Shown: positions 13,830 through 15,801 of the stretch, one piece after another
Numbering within the stretch: position 1 is the first letter of the stretch
Layout: every line of letters begins with the position of its first letter
From: QWPN01 sp044360305
GTDB taxonomy: Bacteria; Planctomycetota; Planctomycetia; Pirellulales; UBA1268
Direction of reading: 5' to 3'
Assembly: GCA_044360305.1 (NCBI GenBank)
Contig: JBIKKQ010000075.1
Location: 1-15,801 of the forward strand
Length of the DNA stretch: 15,801 bases
Position numbers and translations under genes: made by a program
The notes under the pieces: generated by a model
What the model was told of the DNA's origin: nothing
The model's input: the letters and a program-made list of their open reading frames with translations, nothing else
The model's database searches: none

Positions 13830-14351
13830 ATGCCCCGCTCCCTTGGAAACGTGATCGCCGACTCCCTCGGCCTGTCCCTGGGCTACGCCGAGCGGCTTCT
13901 GCGGGGCGTGCCCGCCGACCGCTTCCCGCGGTTCGCCGCCCCTGGCGGCGTGATCGTGGTGTCGAACCACCCGGCCTTCATCTACGGCCACCTGTCGCTG
14001 TACGCCCCCAAAATTCTCCAGCAGATCGGACATCCCGCGCCGACCGTGCCCGACCAGTTCGAGATCCGGTTTTCGAAGGACGCCAGCTGCGTGGACGACC
14101 CGGACCTCGACCTGTATCCGCCGCTGGAACAGGTGGTGGAGTTCTTCACGGAGGGTCACCGGATGGTGAGCGCCGCCCTGCGCAGCACGCCGGACGACGT
14201 TTTTCAGCAGCCCAATCCGGCTGCGGGCCGGATGCGCGATCTGTTTCCGACGATCGGCTCGGTGCAGACCTTCTACTGTGGCGGGCACATGATGATGCAC
14301 CTCGGCCAGATGAGCGCCTGGCGCCGCATGGAGGGGATGGCAGCGGCCTGA
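13830..14351 (+). CDS. DinB-fold (DinB_2 superfamily) putative metal-dependent enzyme
   Basis: A 173-residue four-helix-bundle protein of DinB type. The candidate metal triad is His54 (SNHPAFIYGHLSLY, 45-58) and the H-x-x-x-H pair His153 and His157 (GGHMMMHLGQMSAWRR, 151-166), which match the two conserved histidine positions at the ends of helices 2 and 4. Family members include thiol-dependent S-transferases (bacillithiol and mycothiol types) and many proteins of unknown substrate. Which thiol this lineage uses is not known to me. An AAAGGA Shine-Dalgarno lies before ATG 13830, 56 bases after purN, so it may be read through from ileS-purN. It converges with the membrane-protein gene 37 bases downstream. 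Confidence 0.8.
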   Translation: MPRSLGNVIADSLGLSLGYAERLLRGVPADRFPRFAAPGGVIVVSNHPAFIYGHLSLYAPKILQQIGHPAPTVPDQFEIRFSKDASCVDDPDLDLYPPLEQVVEFFTEGHRMVSAALRSTPDDVFQQPNPAAGRMRDLFPTIGSVQTFYCGGHMMMHLGQMSAWRRMEGMAAA

Positions 14352-14355
14352 ACCC

Positions 14356-14380
14356 GCGGACCGGCCCCGACCGGCTCCGC
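14356..14380. terminator. hairpin between convergent genes, candidate bidirectional terminator
   Basis: GCGGACCGG (14356-14364) pairs with CCGG (14371-14374) and TCCGC (14376-14380), with one bulged C and a CCCCGA-side loop. It fills the 37-base gap between the DinB-type gene and the opposing membrane-protein gene. No T-run is present on either side. Confidence 0.45.
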
Positions 14381-14388
14381 GGAGCGGA

Positions 14389-14889
14389 TCAGGGGCCGGC
14401 CGGCGGCCCCCCCGGGGGCGACATGTCGCGGAAACTGCGGAGCATCATGCCGATGCCGGCCGCGACCATGCCGAGCATCAGCAGCAGATTGCTGACGGGC
14501 ATGCCCATCTGGAACCGGATCCGGCTGAGGATCTCGATCATGATCAGCGCCAAGCCGACGTAAAACAGCGCCCAGCCCCACTTGAGTTTCGCGTCGTAGA
14601 ACAGGAGCACGAGGCCGAGGAAAATCGGCGCGAACACGATGCCCGTGCTCATCGCCGGCCCGACGAGGCCGAAGCCCCGTCCGAGCACGCCCGAGACCAT
14701 GCCGAAGGGCTCGGTCATGACATGGACGTTGCTGAGGAAGAACCACAGCCCGGAGGCCGCCAGCACGAGGCCGAGGAAGAAAATCCACGTGCCCCCCGGC
14801 GTGCCGCCGGCACCGCGGACGAGTTCCTCGTGCATCTGCCGCACGTCGTCGATGTCCTTCTCGAACTCCTGTCGCGGCGAATTGGCCAT
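14389..14889 (-). CDS. four-helix membrane protein of unknown function
   Basis: A 166-residue protein with an N-terminal hydrophilic helix (about 5-25, EFEKDIDDVRQMHEELV, cytoplasmic if the first helix exits outward). Four hydrophobic segments follow, at about 34-54, 77-98, 103-121 and 131-150, and then a Pro/Gly tail (MSPPGGPPAGP). Charged residues sit mainly in the N-terminus, the short DAKLKWG turn between helices 2 and 3, and the SRIRFQ turn between 3 and 4. I recognise no family. ATG 14889 is preceded by a strong GAGGAAGGA Shine-Dalgarno, which excludes a longer in-frame reading starting near 15060. It lies 61 bases downstream of the acetyltransferase on the same strand and may be co-transcribed with it. 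Confidence 0.82.
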   Translation of the reverse strand: MANSPRQEFEKDIDDVRQMHEELVRGAGGTPGGTWIFFLGLVLAASGLWFFLSNVHVMTEPFGMVSGVLGRGFGLVGPAMSTGIVFAPIFLGLVLLFYDAKLKWGWALFYVGLALIMIEILSRIRFQMGMPVSNLLLMLGMVAAGIGMMLRSFRDMSPPGGPPAGP

Positions 14890-14950
14890 CGGTCCTTCCT
14901 CGCGTGGTCTCCGGGGCGATGCTCGTCCCCCTACGCAGGAGAATAGCAGG

Positions 14951-15484
14951 TCATCCGGCCGGCCGGGACGGAACGAAGCCGACGGCCCGCCAGAATTCGG
15001 CCGCCGGCCAGTCTCGGGAGGTCTCGGTCCACACGACATCCGCGCCGGCGGAGCGGGCACGACTCACGGCCGCCGCCACGAGTGCCCGCCCCAACCCCTG
15101 CCGTCGGGCGTCGGGCCTGACGATGAGCCAGCTGATAGAAAAACGGGCCGCGCCCGTGCGGCCGCGCGACTCGACGAGCGTCACCAGGCCGCTGGGCCCT
15201 GCTGTTCCCGTCTTTCCCGCGGGCGAAATCGCCCAAGCCAGCCAGCAACTGACCTGCCTGTCGGGACGGCCGCGGAGTTCGGCCATCAGCCCGGCCGCCG
15301 TTGGCTGCGGGCGGGTTTTCCTGACGGTGCGGGCCACGACTGCCGCGAGGTCGGCCACCGCGTCGGCATCACGTTCCAGAGCGATCGGCCGCAGGACATG
15401 CCCCCAACATTCCGCGGTCGCGGCCGGCGTCAGGTCACGGCAGACAAGCACCTCAGCGGTGATTCCATGACCGTTTTCAGTCAT
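14951..15484 (-). CDS. GNAT-family N-acetyltransferase
   Basis: A 177-residue protein of the GNAT fold. The acetyl-CoA binding motif A is SWLIVRPDARRQGLGRALV (118-136), with the pyrophosphate-loop R/Q-x-x-G-x-G/A pattern as RRQGLG (127-132). The following ADVVWTETSRDWPAAEFWRAVGF (148-170) is the usual motif B with the closing FWRAVGF. The N-terminal part (1-115) is less conserved, as is normal for the family, and gives no clue to the acceptor. ATG 15484 has an AGGAGGG Shine-Dalgarno about 10 bases upstream. An in-frame extension to 15547 would put that site inside the gene and is less likely. The only well-placed promoter-like feature, TTGGCA at 15551-15546 on the minus strand, lacks a good -10. 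Confidence 0.85.
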   Translation of the reverse strand: MTENGHGITAEVLVCRDLTPAATAECWGHVLRPIALERDADAVADLAAVVARTVRKTRPQPTAAGLMAELRGRPDRQVSCWLAWAISPAGKTGTAGPSGLVTLVESRGRTGAARFSISWLIVRPDARRQGLGRALVAAAVSRARSAGADVVWTETSRDWPAAEFWRAVGFVPSRPAG

Positions 15485-15597
15485 CTTCTGCCGCCCTCCT
15501 GTCCGCCGAAGGACCACCGTTGTGACTCCTATCCCGCAGCGAGCCATGCCAAACGAAGCCTACCCATTTCCGGCCACTTCCTGCCCCCTGGCCGCCC

Positions 15598-15651
15598 GGA
15601 ATGTGCCTGTCCGATTCCACCCCTCTGGAAGATGCCTGTCCTATTCCGCCC
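15598..15651. repeat. two tandem 25-base hairpin-forming repeats
   Basis: Copy 1 (15598-15622) and copy 2 (15627-15651) match at 21 of 25 positions and are separated by CTCT. Each has TGCCTGTCC as a shared loop, flanked by short complementary arms (GGAAT/ATTCC in copy 1, GGAA/TTCC in copy 2). This layout is like REP-type palindromic repeats. I associate GACAGGCA-type motifs with such dispersed repeats only from memory. Confidence 0.55.
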
Positions 15652-15720
15652 TTCTCATTCGGGCCCCGGTCGGCGTACTCGCTTGAGTCGCGGAGCCGGT
15701 CGGTGGCACGCGCAGGAGTC

Positions 15721-15784
15721 GGGGTGCTTTGCCTGGACCGTGGGACGCACCATGCCGCTGGATGGTGCATCGGCAAAGTCCCCC
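15721..15784. other. large nested stem-loop
   Basis: Three nested stems are visible: GGGG (15721-15724) with CCCC (15781-15784), CTTTGCC (15727-15733) with GGCAAAG (15772-15778), and GCACCAT (15747-15753) with ATGGTGC (15762-15768) around an 8-base loop. Both 7-base stems are perfect. It does not fit a tRNA or an integron attC site. It may be a structured RNA or an element end. Confidence 0.45.
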
Positions 15785-15801
15785 GGCGACGAGCATGTCA
15801 C

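Larger units (their letters stand above)
15485..15801. other. 317-base right-edge region without a convincing gene
   Basis: Upstream of the acetyltransferase I see no supported coding region on either strand within the window. The region holds the GNAT ribosome-binding site, a GGCCA/TGGCC hairpin flanked by TTCC/GGAA (about 15567-15601), two short hairpin repeats (15598-15651), an ACTC-GCTT-GAGT mini-hairpin near 15676, and a large stem-loop (15721-15784). The repeat and hairpin density suggests a dispersed repeat or the edge of a mobile element that continues past the window. Confidence 0.5.

Noticed and set aside
15477..15776. 99-codon minus-strand ORF (TTG start) at the right edge
   Set aside because: It overlaps the GNAT start region, lacks a ribosome-binding site, begins in the large stem-loop and runs through the hairpin repeats.
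15721..15784. tRNA gene or integron attC site
   Set aside because: There is no cloverleaf with a TTC-type T arm, and no attC core sites (GTTRRRY/RYYYAAC) flank the stem.

Overview
The window is a GC-rich (about 70% by eye) bacterial chromosome segment made almost entirely of housekeeping genes. I read it as Planctomycetota, probably a Pirellulales-like lineage. The reasons are the order yicC-gmk-rpoZ-coaC-coaB, an omega subunit beginning MIDDLREEEIVNKVGGRFK, a small Asp/Glu-rich protein, Gfo/Idh/MocA and creatininase-family enzymes, and an isoleucyl-tRNA synthetase of the eukaryote-like type. This placement rests on remembered family features, not on a search. The high GC opens long antisense and out-of-frame ORFs, and I treat these as shadows.

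Layout, left half (+ strand). 1-51 is the tail of an unnamed upstream gene. 65-3240 holds yicC, gmk, rpoZ, coaC and coaB: RNA turnover, GMP phosphorylation, the RNA polymerase omega subunit and two steps of coenzyme A synthesis. gmk and rpoZ overlap as ATGA. coaC and coaB are separate genes here. argC and argJ (3320-5562) overlap as TGATG and encode two arginine-pathway steps. After a structured 160-base spacer come a small acidic protein, a TPR protein, a purine nucleoside phosphorylase with an unusual base-binding residue, and a Gfo/Idh/MocA oxidoreductase (5723-8463).

Middle. The roughly 300-base gap at 8464-8766 contains a terminator-like hairpin and a block of nested inverted repeats (8502-8773). 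The right end of that block runs over the stop codon of the next gene, a creatininase-family hydrolase on the minus strand (8767-9549). A 181-base divergent region separates it from ileS.

Right half. ileS (9731-13171) and purN (13168-13773) overlap as ATGA, and a DinB-fold protein follows (13830-14351). A hairpin lies between this convergent pair and a minus-strand four-helix membrane protein of unknown function, which is preceded by a GNAT acetyltransferase. The last 317 bases hold no convincing gene but contain a pair of small hairpin-forming direct repeats and a large stem-loop.

I see no CRISPR array, rRNA, tRNA, transposase, phage gene or defence system. No new multi-gene system is evident. 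The most interesting signals are the nested inverted-repeat element, the MTAP-like residues in the nucleoside phosphorylase, the loss of zinc ligands in IleRS, and the repeats at the right edge.
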